64,000 nt of DNA from JBPOFM01 sp051252455 (GCA_051252455.1 JBPOFM010000007.1:1-64000), one strand, 5' to 3'. Counted from the stretch's first letter, positions 36,001-44,624 are shown. Made by a program: numbers and translations. Notes: generated by a model not told the origin, from the sequence alone.

Positions 36001-36861
36001 TTAATGATTTAAAGTTCCAGCATTCACAACAGGTGTTGCATCTTTATCGCTACATAAAATAACCATTAAGTTGCTGACCATAGAGGCTTTTCGTTCTTCG
36101 TCTAAATCGATGATGTTCTTTTTGCTTAATTCGTCAAGAGCCATTTCCACCATACTGACAGCGCCTTCTACAATTTTGTGTCTCGCCGCTACAATTGCAG
36201 TTGCTTGCTGACGCCTTAACATGGCACTTGCAATTTCCTGTGCATACGCCAAATATCCAATTCTTGCTTCGAGAACTTCAATTCCTGCAATAGCGAGACG
36301 CTCGGTTAGCTCTATTTCTAATGCTTCACTGACTTCATTGACACTAGAACGAAGTGTGATGTCTTCATCAAGACCTTCATCAGCAAAATTGTCATACGGA
36401 TACATACTCGCCAATTTACGAACCGCTGCATCTGTTTGCACACGAACGAAGTTTTCAAAATTATCTACGTCGAAGGCGGCTTTGTAAGTGTTTTGAACAC
36501 GCCAAACCAAAATGGTGCTAATCATGACTGGATTTCCGAGTTTGTCGTTCACTTTCAAACGTTCGCTATCAAAATTACTGGCTCTTAATGAAATTTTCGT
36601 CTTGGTATAAAAAGGATTCACCCAATAAAACCCATTCTTCTTTACCGTGCCCACATACTTTCCAAATAATAATAGGACTCTAGAGTTATTGGGCTGCACC
36701 ATTAGAAAACCAGGCGCAATAAACATAGACATAATAATTGCGACAACAAACCAAGGGTTTTTCATAAACGCAAGGGATGCAATGCCGCCAACGAACAATA
36801 CAAAAAACAACAACAGCATCAAGTAGCCATTTGCAGGGACGATAATTTTTTCTTCTTTCAT
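36001..36861 (-). CDS. SPFH domain membrane protein
   Basis: The 286-residue protein has two hydrophobic segments at the N-terminus (about residues 12-31 and 36-54), followed by an SPFH/band-7 domain (VQPNNSRVLLLFGKYVGTVKK...NPVMISTILVWRV). A helical part (RQQATAIVAARHKIVEGAVSMV) drives oligomerisation in stomatin-like proteins. Its role is probably membrane-microdomain scaffolding; the partner is unknown. Downstream genes on the same strand are the hydrolase and the ribbon-helix-helix protein. Confidence 0.9.
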   Translation of the reverse strand: MKEEKIIVPANGYLMLLLFFVLFVGGIASLAFMKNPWFVVAIIMSMFIAPGFLMVQPNNSRVLLLFGKYVGTVKKNGFYWVNPFYTKTKISLRASNFDSERLKVNDKLGNPVMISTILVWRVQNTYKAAFDVDNFENFVRVQTDAAVRKLASMYPYDNFADEGLDEDITLRSSVNEVSEALEIELTERLAIAGIEVLEARIGYLAYAQEIASAMLRRQQATAIVAARHKIVEGAVSMVEMALDELSKKNIIDLDEERKASMVSNLMVILCSDKDATPVVNAGTLNH

Positions 36862-36945
36862 AATTGGTAGTTTAAGTTAAATCAATATGATATTAAAATG
36901 ATATCATAAAGATATATATAAAATAATTAGTATCAAAATAATTCT

Positions 36946-36962
36946 TTGGCACGGAGTTTGAA
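36946..36962 (+). promoter_or_regulatory. Sigma-54-like promoter (-24/-12)
   Basis: TTGGCACG, four bases, TTGAA on the plus strand. This fits TTGGCACG-N4-TTGCA except for the C of the -12 GC. No plus-strand gene follows; the next plus-strand signal is the terminator at 37061-37089. Confidence 0.5.
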
Positions 36963-36971
36963 TTATTTAAA

Positions 36972-37095
36972 GCGTAACAGATTATGCTCTACATTACAAA
37001 AAAGGAGTAGTTAACCTTTAGAGATTGTTAACATTACATTTTGGTTGGTTAGTTAAATAGAAAAGCATCCCAGATTTTGGGATGCTTTTTGATTT
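36972..37095 (+). ncRNA. Candidate small RNA between a sigma-54-like promoter and a terminator
   Basis: About 120 bases run from the predicted start (12 bases after the -12 element) to the T-tract after the hairpin at 37061-37089. The region encodes only an eight-codon ORF. No known RNA family is recognised. The interpretation rests on the promoter and terminator pair only. Confidence 0.4.
37061..37089. terminator. Perfect 12-pair terminator
   Basis: AAAAGCATCCCA pairs with TGGGATGCTTTT around GATTT. The plus-strand side ends in TTTTTGATTT; the minus-strand side has a poorer T-tract. It follows the stop of the hydrolase at 37113 (minus) by 23 bases, so it may serve that gene as well. Confidence 0.85.
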
Positions 37096-37112
37096 GAGTA
37101 AAAATGGTTTAA

Positions 37113-38036
37113 TTATTTTTTGATAAACGCAACGATGCTATCAATCAATACTTTTGAAACTACACCAGAACGATCATTATAGGATTTTGCATTCTCTTGA
37201 TCATCACCTTCTATAATGTACAAAACATGGTTCATTTTATCGATCAACTTTAATTCTGAATTTGGAGCCGCCTCATTCAAAGTGCTCGATTGCTCTACGC
37301 TTACTTGAAGATCTTTGGTACCATTAATAATAAGGATTGGAATGTCGAGTTTTGTTATTTCTTCTGAAGGATGGTACTTCATCCAACTTGCCATAAATGG
37401 CTGTACGCTCAAATCGAATATGGATGACAAGGCCTGCGGGTAATTTGGAGTCGTTTTTCCATCCTTTAGAACGGCGACAATTCGTTTTGTGTCTTCAACA
37501 AACATTGGGGCAGTCAGTTCTACTTGCTCTAAAATAATGGCATCGATCGGTTTTCCTTCACCAGCGAGTGAGATAAAACCGTCGGCTTTATCTTTTGCCG
37601 CCATCATTCCGATAAGGCTTCCTTGGCTATGGCCAACGATATATATCTTTTGATAGGTGTTTTGTTTTTTAAAATGATTAATGACATCAACAGCATCATT
37701 CACAAAGTGATCAAACATAATATTGGGATCTAAATTCCCTTTCCGAAGCTGTTTTATGATGCGTTTATCATATCTAAAAGTTGCAATGCCATCATTTGTC
37801 AAAGCGATTGCAAGTTTTTTTAGGTTATAGGTTTTCTGAAAATCCTGATTGCCATCTCTATCGATAGGGCCAGAGTCGGCAATAATGATGGCAAGTGTGG
37901 TGGCGCCATCGTTCGGCTGCAATAATGTGCCATCAATAAATTTTGAAATTGGTATTTCTTGAGATGTGAATGTTAAGTCTTGCGCAAATGACACAAAACT
38001 CAAGAATGCAATACTGATTGAAAATAGATATTTCAT
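37113..38036 (-). CDS. Secreted alpha/beta hydrolase, paralogue
   Basis: From ATG 38036 (MKYLFSISIAFLSFVSFAQ) the protein has 307 residues with a signal peptide. GHSQGS (nucleophile), ILIINGTKDLQV (acid) and KMNHVLY (histidine) correspond one to one with the gene at 34922-35863, and both share RYDKR and SLAG segments. The HG oxyanion segment of the paralogue is replaced by ADSGPIDRDGNQ. Substrate unknown. Paired direct repeats lie 118-197 bases upstream. Confidence 0.88.
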   Translation of the reverse strand: MKYLFSISIAFLSFVSFAQDLTFTSQEIPISKFIDGTLLQPNDGATTLAIIIADSGPIDRDGNQDFQKTYNLKKLAIALTNDGIATFRYDKRIIKQLRKGNLDPNIMFDHFVNDAVDVINHFKKQNTYQKIYIVGHSQGSLIGMMAAKDKADGFISLAGEGKPIDAIILEQVELTAPMFVEDTKRIVAVLKDGKTTPNYPQALSSIFDLSVQPFMASWMKYHPSEEITKLDIPILIINGTKDLQVSVEQSSTLNEAAPNSELKLIDKMNHVLYIIEGDDQENAKSYNDRSGVVSKVLIDSIVAFIKK

Positions 38037-38153
38037 TATCTGAAAATTAATTTGAATTAAAATTAATGCTTTTATACTAACGTTCATATTGTGGTCCAAA
38101 TTTTATACCATTTTGATTATTTTTCAACACTATAAATCTATTGAAATTATGTA

Positions 38154-38233
38154 TTTCATCGATGATTTTAAATATTTCATTTCAATATGTTAAAATTCAA
38201 TGTATTTCATCGATTTAATATGTATTTCGACAG
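38154..38233. repeat. Four TTTCATCGA-like direct repeats
   Basis: TTTCATCGA (38154), TTTCATTTC (38175), TTTCATCGA (38205) and TTTCGACAG (38225), with spacings of 21, 30 and 20 bases. Three copies are preceded by ATGTA. The 21- and 30-base spacings equal those of the array at 13348-13407. Confidence 0.6.
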
Positions 38234-38373
38234 GAGTTTTAAAAATTAATTCTACATTTGAAGTGTACTGAAATGAGAGTTTTAGTTCAATGGATTAATT
38301 AATTAATATTTGCATTATGTTGTTGACTTTGGAGTCCCCAAATCTACGATATGAAACGAAAGCAAATTAGAAG

Positions 38374-38405
38374 AGTCGAGGTTGAGGGACCTCGACTTTT
38401 TCTTT
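38374..38405 (+). terminator. Orphan plus-strand terminator
   Basis: AGTCGAGGT pairs with ACCTCGACT around TGAGGG, followed by TTTTTCTTTTTT on the plus strand. No plus-strand gene precedes it except a 19-codon ORF (38351-38410, MKRKQIRRVEVEGPRLFLF) that contains the hairpin itself. It implies an unannotated plus-strand transcript from about 38300. Confidence 0.65.
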
Positions 38406-38413
38406 TTTAGTAG

Positions 38414-39019
38414 TTAAGGTTTCTCTATAGTTCGGAATGTCAAATTGATCCTCGCACCAATGGTACGCTTCGTTTTTGGGATTTGATGCAGCCAATGATG
38501 TTGCATTTCACCTTTCATAATAAGAAGGCTTCCGTGTTCTAAAATAAGTTTTTGCTTTTCTCCTTTAAGTGTTCGATGCTTGAAATGAAATACCCGAGAT
38601 TCACCAAAGCTTAAAGATGCAATGGTCGGATTTTTACCAAGTTCCTTTTCGTTGTCTGCATGCCATCCATTACTATCATTGCCATCTCTATAAAAATTTA
38701 ACAAAACAGTTGTGAAGTCATGGTTAGCTTCTTGTTCAATATCTGATTTGATTTGTAGCAATTCTTTAGTATATACATGTGGCGTCATTTCGATATTAGA
38801 ATACGTATAAGGCAGCTCGTTATTTGCAAAAAGAGCAGTCAGACGCGGTTGTTTGTGTGTTTTTCCAAACACTTTGATGTCATCTTGTTGCCATGTAATC
38901 GTATCTTTTAAATGTTGAAAATAGTCATTTGCCGTCTCGATGGAATAGAATCGAGGATAATAAATCAACTCCGCATTTGGCAGATCAAAAATGGTTTTTT
39001 TTGAATTGAATAAATCCAT
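38414..39019 (-). CDS. alkB: AlkB-family 2OG-Fe(II) oxygenase (DNA alkylation repair)
   Basis: The 201-residue protein belongs to the AlkB family, which removes methyl groups from DNA/RNA bases by oxidation. Iron ligands H120 and D122 (GWHADNE) and H178 (HHWLHQIPK) are present, and the 2-oxoglutarate-binding R190 and R196 lie in ARINLTFR. PRLTALFAN matches the substrate-loop region. Length and motifs fit the short bacterial ALKBH2/3-like form. It is divergent from the VanX-like gene with a 32-base gap. Confidence 0.92.
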   Translation of the reverse strand: MDLFNSKKTIFDLPNAELIYYPRFYSIETANDYFQHLKDTITWQQDDIKVFGKTHKQPRLTALFANNELPYTYSNIEMTPHVYTKELLQIKSDIEQEANHDFTTVLLNFYRDGNDSNGWHADNEKELGKNPTIASLSFGESRVFHFKHRTLKGEKQKLILEHGSLLIMKGEMQHHWLHQIPKTKRTIGARINLTFRTIEKP

Positions 39020-39051
39020 ATCGTAATTTTAACTAATTTAGCTTAAAGCTT

Positions 39052-39726
39052 ATGAACTACAAAATTATCTTATTTGTCATCATTACCTTGGCTCTTGTGC
39101 CTCAAAAAAAAACAGAGCTTCCCAAGGGTTTTGTATATGTTGATAACATTATTCCAAATTTGGATGTGGAATTGCGATACTTCTCCAAAAAAAATTTTGT
39201 CGGTGATACCATTGATGGTTATAAAGCCAATCGTTTGATTCTAACAACCGAATCTGCAAACGCTTTGAAATTGGTTCAAGATGAATTGCGAAATCAAAAT
39301 ATTTGTCTGAAAGTATATGACGGTTACCGTCCACAACGTGCTGTCGACCATTTTGTGGTTTGGGCAAGAGAGTTGAGCGACACGATTAACAAACAGCAAT
39401 ATTATCCAAAGGTTCAAAAACGAAACCTATTCAATGAAGGTTATATCGCATCAAAATCCGGGCACAGCCGTGGAAGCACCATCGATTTAACGTTAGCGGA
39501 TGGCAATACAGGTGAAGCATTAGATATGGGAAGCCCCTATGATTTTTTTGGAGAAGAATCCTGGGTTGCATACCAAGATATTTCCGATGCACAAAAAGCG
39601 AATCGACAGTTGCTTCAAAAAGTTATGCAGAAACATAATTTTAGAAATTACGCTAACGAATGGTGGCATTTTACGCTGCGTTGGGAACCATTTCCGGATA
39701 CTTATTTTGATTTTTTGGTGGAGTGA
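39052..39726 (+). CDS. D-alanyl-D-alanine dipeptidase (VanX-like)
   Basis: The 224-residue zinc dipeptidase has the M15D motifs SGHSRGSTIDLTL (H138, D145) and EWWHF (catalytic E203, H206). R93 is in DGYRPQRAVDHF. The N-terminus is a short hydrophobic stretch, so export is likely. In non-glycopeptide-resistant bacteria such enzymes recycle D-Ala-D-Ala from peptidoglycan; no vanH or vanA gene is nearby, so a resistance role is not supported. Confidence 0.92.
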   Translation: MNYKIILFVIITLALVPQKKTELPKGFVYVDNIIPNLDVELRYFSKKNFVGDTIDGYKANRLILTTESANALKLVQDELRNQNICLKVYDGYRPQRAVDHFVVWARELSDTINKQQYYPKVQKRNLFNEGYIASKSGHSRGSTIDLTLADGNTGEALDMGSPYDFFGEESWVAYQDISDAQKANRQLLQKVMQKHNFRNYANEWWHFTLRWEPFPDTYFDFLVE

Positions 39727-39737
39727 GATTGGGGAGG

Positions 39738-39812
39738 TTCGTTTAACATCAAGATATGTTCAGTTTCAATTGACTATATTGACTGTTAAACGAAGTTAGG
39801 CTATTTTTTTTC
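39738..39812 (+). terminator. Hairpin and T-tract after the dipeptidase gene
   Basis: TTCGTTTAAC (39738-39747) pairs perfectly with GTTAAACGAA (39785-39794) across a 37-base interval, followed by CTATTTTTTTTC. It separates the dipeptidase gene (+) from the convergent DoxX gene (-). Confidence 0.6.
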
Positions 39813-39825
39813 AAAGTCGAGCATT

Positions 39826-40179
39826 TCATAAATACCACCAAGCCCAAGCCATCAATCCAAATTGCAACGGAATTCGCAACATCAAAATCCATTTTGGGAT
39901 GCCAGCAGACGCTTTTTCGCCAGATAACATATAAAAATGCACCAACAGAAAGACAGCCAACATCGCAATGATACCATATATAGAAAACGCTCGAGTATCT
40001 GGAAATAATAATCCTATTCCTAGCAAAATTTCCGCAACACCACTTAAACTTACCATCAATCTATGATTTGGCAAATAGCGCGGCATAATTCGCATGTACA
40101 TTTTTGGTTTGATAAAATGCATGACGCCTGCGAATACGTAGATGGCAGCCATCATGTATAAATGCCATGGATTATTCAT
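39826..40179 (-). CDS. DoxX family membrane protein
   Basis: From ATG 40179 (MNNPWHLYMMAAIYVFAG) the protein has 117 residues and four transmembrane helices. HFIKPKMYMRIMPRYLP is the typical DoxX-like loop between helices 1 and 2. The start overlaps the upstream gene stop by eight bases, indicating coupling; the longer frame to 40212 is less likely. Exact function is unknown. Confidence 0.85.
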   Translation of the reverse strand: MNNPWHLYMMAAIYVFAGVMHFIKPKMYMRIMPRYLPNHRLMVSLSGVAEILLGIGLLFPDTRAFSIYGIIAMLAVFLLVHFYMLSGEKASAGIPKWILMLRIPLQFGLMAWAWWYL

Positions 40180-41152
40180 CTTTAAAAACATTAAAAGTGA
40201 GTCCGATGCCATAATTGTTGAGACCGGTTTTTAGTAAAGTAGATTGTACGTCACTGCCTTTTTCAAAACGTGACCATTTGTTATTATTCACAAAAACACG
40301 TTTGATAAAGGTTCGCGTTTCTGGTATGGCATCCGTAAAAGGAAGTAAAGGCCTGAAATTAGTCGGAATTTTTACAATATCGTTTCCAGATTTTATTTCC
40401 TTGTACTTTTTATTTGGAAGTAATTTTCCCGATTTATCAGTGTAACCCAATACTTGAAGCGATACGAACATACCATTTTCTGGCATCATAATGTCATATT
40501 CTGACACGTCTAAATTATAAACATCTCCACCTTTTTCGGTCGCTCTAAAAACGATCGTTTCATAGATCAGTTCTTTTCCTGGAAACCCATTATCGTTGCT
40601 ATAAAATTTAGCTTTGAATAAGGTGGAAAAAGTCTGCTTTTCGGCATTTTTCTTTTTGCGTTGTTCCCAGTCTTTCGATTCTAAAGTTATGGGAAAATGA
40701 ACGGTCACCACCTGATGGTCTTGCTCTCTCTCATTAGGAAAATAAACTGCAATCTCCGATTCTATAGTCGGTAGCCAACAATGGTAGTAATCGTCATCTA
40801 GATATGGCTTCAGTGTTTCTTCTTTAAATTTGCGATCGATTTTAGTGCGGATCACAACTTCATTCAATTCATCAATATCGGATTCAAGAAATATGAGTTT
40901 GGTCAAATCGGCAGATGCAATAGTTCGCTCTTTGTATCCCAAAGCGGACACATAGAGTGAGTCTACATCAGGATACAATTTTTTCGTAAATATGAATAAG
41001 CCTTCATCATCTGCAAACATTCCATTGCCATTGCCAAAAGAAATATTCGCGTAAGATACAGGCTGCTTTGTGAGCTTATCTTTAATGATTGTTTGTCCAA
41101 AACCGTAGGTCACAGTTAAGAGAAATAAGATATGTAGGACTAATTTATGCAT
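40172..41152 (-). CDS. Exported CarboxypepD_reg-like domain protein
   Basis: The 326-residue protein has a signal peptide (MHKLVLHILFLLTVTYGFGQ). A carboxypeptidase-regulatory-like beta domain follows (residues 20-95: TKQPVSYANISFGNGNGMFADDEG...LYVSALGYKE) with the ELNEVVI end usual in TonB-linked proteins, but there is no TonB receptor barrel. The C-terminal 200 residues are of unknown type. It overlaps the DUF885 gene by eight bases and the DoxX gene by eight bases, a tightly coupled three-gene unit. Confidence 0.8.
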   Translation of the reverse strand: MHKLVLHILFLLTVTYGFGQTIIKDKLTKQPVSYANISFGNGNGMFADDEGLFIFTKKLYPDVDSLYVSALGYKERTIASADLTKLIFLESDIDELNEVVIRTKIDRKFKEETLKPYLDDDYYHCWLPTIESEIAVYFPNEREQDHQVVTVHFPITLESKDWEQRKKKNAEKQTFSTLFKAKFYSNDNGFPGKELIYETIVFRATEKGGDVYNLDVSEYDIMMPENGMFVSLQVLGYTDKSGKLLPNKKYKEIKSGNDIVKIPTNFRPLLPFTDAIPETRTFIKRVFVNNNKWSRFEKGSDVQSTLLKTGLNNYGIGLTFNVFKDE

Positions 41153-42950
41153 TGTTATTCTTCTCGGTAGAAATCCATTTGTTTATTTTTTGTTCTAGTA
41201 ATTCCAATGGAATACAACCAGATTCTAAAACTTGATTATGGAATTTACTAATATTGAATTTTTCTCCCAATTCAGATTCAGCCTTTGCTCTCAATTCAAG
41301 AATTTTTAATTGACCGATCTTGTAGGACAAAGCCTGACCAGGATTTGCCATATAGCGCTCAATTTCTGATATGATGCCTGCTTCACTTTCGGCTTCATTC
41401 TCAAGTGAATATTTAATAGCTTGCTCGCGTGTCCAGCCTTTGCTGTGCAATCCTGTATCGACGACCAAACGGATAGCTCTGTGCATTTCCGCACCCAGCA
41501 TACCAAAATATTGATATGGATCTGTATAAAGTCCAAGTTCTTTGCCCAACGATTCTGAATATAGAGCCCAACCTTCTCCATAGGAGCTGTACCATAATGT
41601 TTTTCTAAAATCTGGTAGATCTTGATTTTCCTGTTGTAAGGAGATTTGATAGTGATGTCCAGGAATTGCTTCATGTAAAAACAGGGATTCATCAGAATAC
41701 ATATTATACTTTGTGGCATCCACAATAGGTGTATAGAAAATGCCAGGACGTGAACCGTCCAATGAACCAGGATTGTATTCTGCACTTGCTGAAGCAGCTC
41801 TGAAAGCTTCTGTTTGTCGCACTTCAAAAGGTGTTTTAGGTTTTAAGTCAAACAATTGCTCTAATTGTGGCTGCATGGTTTCATGGATTTTATTGAAGTT
41901 GTCAATTACTTCCTGTGCAGTTGTGAATGGCATCAATTCTTTCTTGTTTCTAACATGATTAAAAAACGACTTCAAAGTTCCTTTATATCCGACTTCAGTT
42001 TTCACCTTTTCCATTTCTGATAAAATACGAGCTACTTCTTTCAGTCCAAGTTGATGAATTTCATCAGCAGTCATATTAGTAGTCGTGTAAAGTTTTATTT
42101 GATGATTATAATATGCTTCACCATTTGGAATATCTGCAATTCCACTAGTTGTGCGGCCAGCTTTTAGGTAATCGGTAGACATAAAACTATGCAAACTTGA
42201 ATATGCAGGAATAATTTTGTCATTGATGTAATTTTTGTAAAGAATGATCAATTCTTCTTGCTCTGCATCCGAAAAACTCTCTGGGAAATTGTTAATTGGC
42301 GTATAGAAAAGATGCTCCTCTATATTTTGACTTGTCATCGCTTCCAATTGTGGCAGTATCTTTACGATGAGTGATTTTGGCAAGACATTTCCAGCTTTGA
42401 TACCATCAACCATATGTTCTTCAGCTAGTGCCATCCATTTTAAATAGCCATCGAGTCGTTTGATCCAGTTTTTATAATCTTCAACAGTTTTAAAAGGTTG
42501 TGAGCTGGAGCCGCTTGCTAATTGACCCATTGTTAATTGCAAGGTCCACATTTGATTAATCGGTGTCTGTTCTTCCTTAAATTCGAGGCGCTCTAAATTC
42601 ATGTTACATTCCCAAGTAAGGATGGCTTTGCTCAAGCGTTCAGATTCAGAAAGATCAGCGTCGTTATACCCCTTCATTTTAGTAAGATAATTGGTGTAAA
42701 ATGCTCTTTCCTGTTGTTTAAATTCCCTGGACAGCACGTTTGGCAACAAATCATTGTATCTATTGTCACCAGCAGAAGTTGCCATAAGGGGATACATTTT
42801 TAAGGTCTCCTCATGATAGTTTTTAAGATCCTTTTCATAGTCACTCATGGTGTCTATTTCAATACTATCTTCTGTTATTGACGTTTCTTTATCTTTCTTA
42901 CAAGCATAAAATACTATAGCTATGCACACGAGAATTGCAAGTTTTTTCAT
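41145..42950 (-). CDS. DUF885 family lipoprotein, putative metallopeptidase
   Basis: The 601-residue protein has a lipobox at VFYAC (C16). DUF885 proteins are zinc-peptidase-like; the motif LFLHEAIPGHHYQ contains the H-E-x-x-P-G-H-H ligands, and a conserved GEGWALYSE follows with the third-ligand glutamate. Location is probably periplasmic or outer-membrane. It heads the unit DUF885, CarboxypepD_reg, DoxX. The physiological peptide substrate is unknown. Confidence 0.9.
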   Translation of the reverse strand: MKKLAILVCIAIVFYACKKDKETSITEDSIEIDTMSDYEKDLKNYHEETLKMYPLMATSAGDNRYNDLLPNVLSREFKQQERAFYTNYLTKMKGYNDADLSESERLSKAILTWECNMNLERLEFKEEQTPINQMWTLQLTMGQLASGSSSQPFKTVEDYKNWIKRLDGYLKWMALAEEHMVDGIKAGNVLPKSLIVKILPQLEAMTSQNIEEHLFYTPINNFPESFSDAEQEELIILYKNYINDKIIPAYSSLHSFMSTDYLKAGRTTSGIADIPNGEAYYNHQIKLYTTTNMTADEIHQLGLKEVARILSEMEKVKTEVGYKGTLKSFFNHVRNKKELMPFTTAQEVIDNFNKIHETMQPQLEQLFDLKPKTPFEVRQTEAFRAASASAEYNPGSLDGSRPGIFYTPIVDATKYNMYSDESLFLHEAIPGHHYQISLQQENQDLPDFRKTLWYSSYGEGWALYSESLGKELGLYTDPYQYFGMLGAEMHRAIRLVVDTGLHSKGWTREQAIKYSLENEAESEAGIISEIERYMANPGQALSYKIGQLKILELRAKAESELGEKFNISKFHNQVLESGCIPLELLEQKINKWISTEKNNNA

Positions 42951-43060
42951 TCGGATAAAATTGTTTAAAGTTTAAGGGTTAAAGATACAGAATAAAAAAA
43001 CCATAGTTTTATTTTCATTATTTTTTATAATACCAGAAAGGTGTTGAGATGACCTTTTCT

Positions 43061-43084
43061 AACGAATCACTTGTAGGTTTGTAC
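43061..43084. repeat. Intergenic motif AACGAATCAYTTGYAG
   Basis: AACGAATCACTTGTAGG here resembles GACGAATCATTTGCAGA at 63179-63195. Both lie in intergenic DNA upstream of peptidase or helicase genes. Differences are mostly transitions. Significance is uncertain. Confidence 0.3.
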
Positions 43085-43211
43085 CAGCCTCACTACATTC
43101 AAGAAATACTTGCTTTCGCTCCAACTATCGAATTCAGTTCAGTTCAAAAAAAAGTACCTTTTAGCGAAGAAATTTTATTGTGAACTGCGATTGCAATCTG
43201 TCGACCATAAT

Positions 43212-44447
43212 TCAATACCAACGCTTTTTATTCTTCTTTGAGCCTTCACCTTTTCTGCCTTTTTTGTACTTGCTGCCTTGCTTTTTATGAACAGTCGGCT
43301 TCGCTTTTGGATCTAGTGGATAAGGATGTTCATTTTCCACAGCAATTTGAACATTAATTAATTGTTGTATGGTTTTTACGTAGTCTTTTTCATCTGCAGA
43401 GCATAAAGAATACGACTTACCTAAATTGCCAGCACGACCTGTTCGACCAATACGATGTACGTATGTTTCTGGAATGTTGGGCATATCGAAATTTATAACT
43501 GCATCCAATTCATCAATGTCAATTCCACGAGCGGCCACATCCGTAGCGATAAGAATATTTACTTCCCCGTGTTTGAATTTATTTAAAGCAGTTTGTCTAT
43601 CATTCTGTGTTTTGTCACCATGGATGGTTTGAACCGAATAACCATTCTTTAATAAGGATTGTTCCAATTTATCAACACCAAATTTCGTGCGTCTGAAAAT
43701 TAAAATACTTCCTTTGATGGTATTGCGTAATAAATGAAGGCACAACTCGATTTTATTTTTCTTTGGAACATAATATAGCACCTGACTTATGTTTTTTGCG
43801 GCCGATGAAGTAGGAGTGACTTCAATACGTTCAGGTGTATCTAAAATGGTATTTGCCAATTGCTCTACCTTAAAAGGCATGGTTGCAGAAAATAACAATA
43901 CTTGCTTGTTTTCGGGACACAAACGTTCAATTTTTTTAACATCATCGATAAAACCCATGTCAAGCATTAAATCTGCTTCATCGAGCACTAATATTTCTAC
44001 ATAATCGAGATTGAGATAATCCTGTTTGTGCAAATCCAAAAGTCTTCCTGGTGTGGCAACGACGATATCCACACCTTTTTTGAGTATATCAATTTGTGGT
44101 TCTATGCCAGCGCCGCCAAAAATAACGGCTGAACGCAAGTTGGTATGTATTCCGTAAGTTTTAAAATTGGAATTTATCTGGATAGCCAATTCTCGAGTAG
44201 GACTCACAATCAACGCTCTGATTTTCTTTCCTTTTTTTGGCGCATCTTGTTTATCAAACAGTAATTGTAAAATTGGTAGTGCAAATGCCGCGGTTTTTCC
44301 GGTACCAGTTTGTGCAGAGGCTATAACATCCTTTTTGTCTAATATAAAAGGAATGGTTTTCTCCTGAATCAATGTAGGTTCATGATATCCCGCTTCTTCA
44401 ATTGCTTTGAGAATAGGCTTGTTAAGGTTTAGATTTTTGAATGACAT
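43212..44447 (-). CDS. DEAD-box ATP-dependent RNA helicase (RhlE-like)
   Basis: From ATG 44447 (MSFKNLNLNKPILKAIEEAGY) the protein has 411 residues; the frame to 44465 overlaps the -7 element. Motifs in order are Q (PTLIQEKTIPFIL), I (AQTGTGKTAAF), Ia (PTRELAIQI), Ib (TPGRL), II (LDEADLMLD), III (SATMP), IV (ILIFRRTKF), V (TDVAARGIDI) and VI (HRIGRTGRAG). The basic C-terminal tail (KKQGSKYKKGRKGEGSKKNKKRWY) is typical of RhlE-like helicases in RNA turnover and ribosome assembly. Confidence 0.94.
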   Translation of the reverse strand: MSFKNLNLNKPILKAIEEAGYHEPTLIQEKTIPFILDKKDVIASAQTGTGKTAAFALPILQLLFDKQDAPKKGKKIRALIVSPTRELAIQINSNFKTYGIHTNLRSAVIFGGAGIEPQIDILKKGVDIVVATPGRLLDLHKQDYLNLDYVEILVLDEADLMLDMGFIDDVKKIERLCPENKQVLLFSATMPFKVEQLANTILDTPERIEVTPTSSAAKNISQVLYYVPKKNKIELCLHLLRNTIKGSILIFRRTKFGVDKLEQSLLKNGYSVQTIHGDKTQNDRQTALNKFKHGEVNILIATDVAARGIDIDELDAVINFDMPNIPETYVHRIGRTGRAGNLGKSYSLCSADEKDYVKTIQQLINVQIAVENEHPYPLDPKAKPTVHKKQGSKYKKGRKGEGSKKNKKRWY

Positions 44448-44462
44448 TTGTATGATTTGATG

Positions 44463-44470
44463 CAAAGATA
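44463..44470 (-). promoter_or_regulatory. -7 element of the helicase gene (TATCTTTG)
   Basis: Exact TAnnTTTG match on the minus strand, 15 bases upstream of the ATG at 44447. A -33 TTG at about 19 bases is absent; a TTG at 24 bases exists. Confidence 0.5.
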
Positions 44471-44578
44471 GGTTAAAATAAAATTGCTTATTTTCAACTC
44501 TATTTTAAAGAGTTTGATAATTTTAGTCATAAAAATGAAAAAATCTAAATTATTGTTCTCTATAGGTTAAGACAAAAA

Positions 44579-44606
44579 AAAACGCCTTTTAAAAAAAGAC
44601 GGTTTT
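44579..44606. terminator. Imperfect hairpin after the ferritin-like gene pair
   Basis: AAAACGCCTTTT faces AAAAGACGGTTTT with one bulge and one mismatch; the A-rich plus-strand side gives a T-tract for minus-strand transcripts. It lies 19 bases after the stop of the 44625-45452 gene. Confidence 0.5.
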
Positions 44607-44624
44607 TCATAGAGACAATTTAAA

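Larger units (their letters stand above)
38037..38413. other. Intergenic region with direct repeats and an orphan plus-strand terminator
   Basis: These 377 bases lie between the hydrolase start and the alkB stop, both on the minus strand. They hold four TTTCATCGA-like repeats (38154-38233) and a plus-strand hairpin terminator (38374-38397) without a plus-strand gene. No promoter with a clean TAnnTTTG was found. Confidence 0.6.

Noticed and set aside
39052..39726. Glycopeptide resistance function for the VanX-like gene
   Set aside because: No vanH, vanA or vanRS genes are nearby, and VanX-like dipeptidases without them are usually housekeeping.
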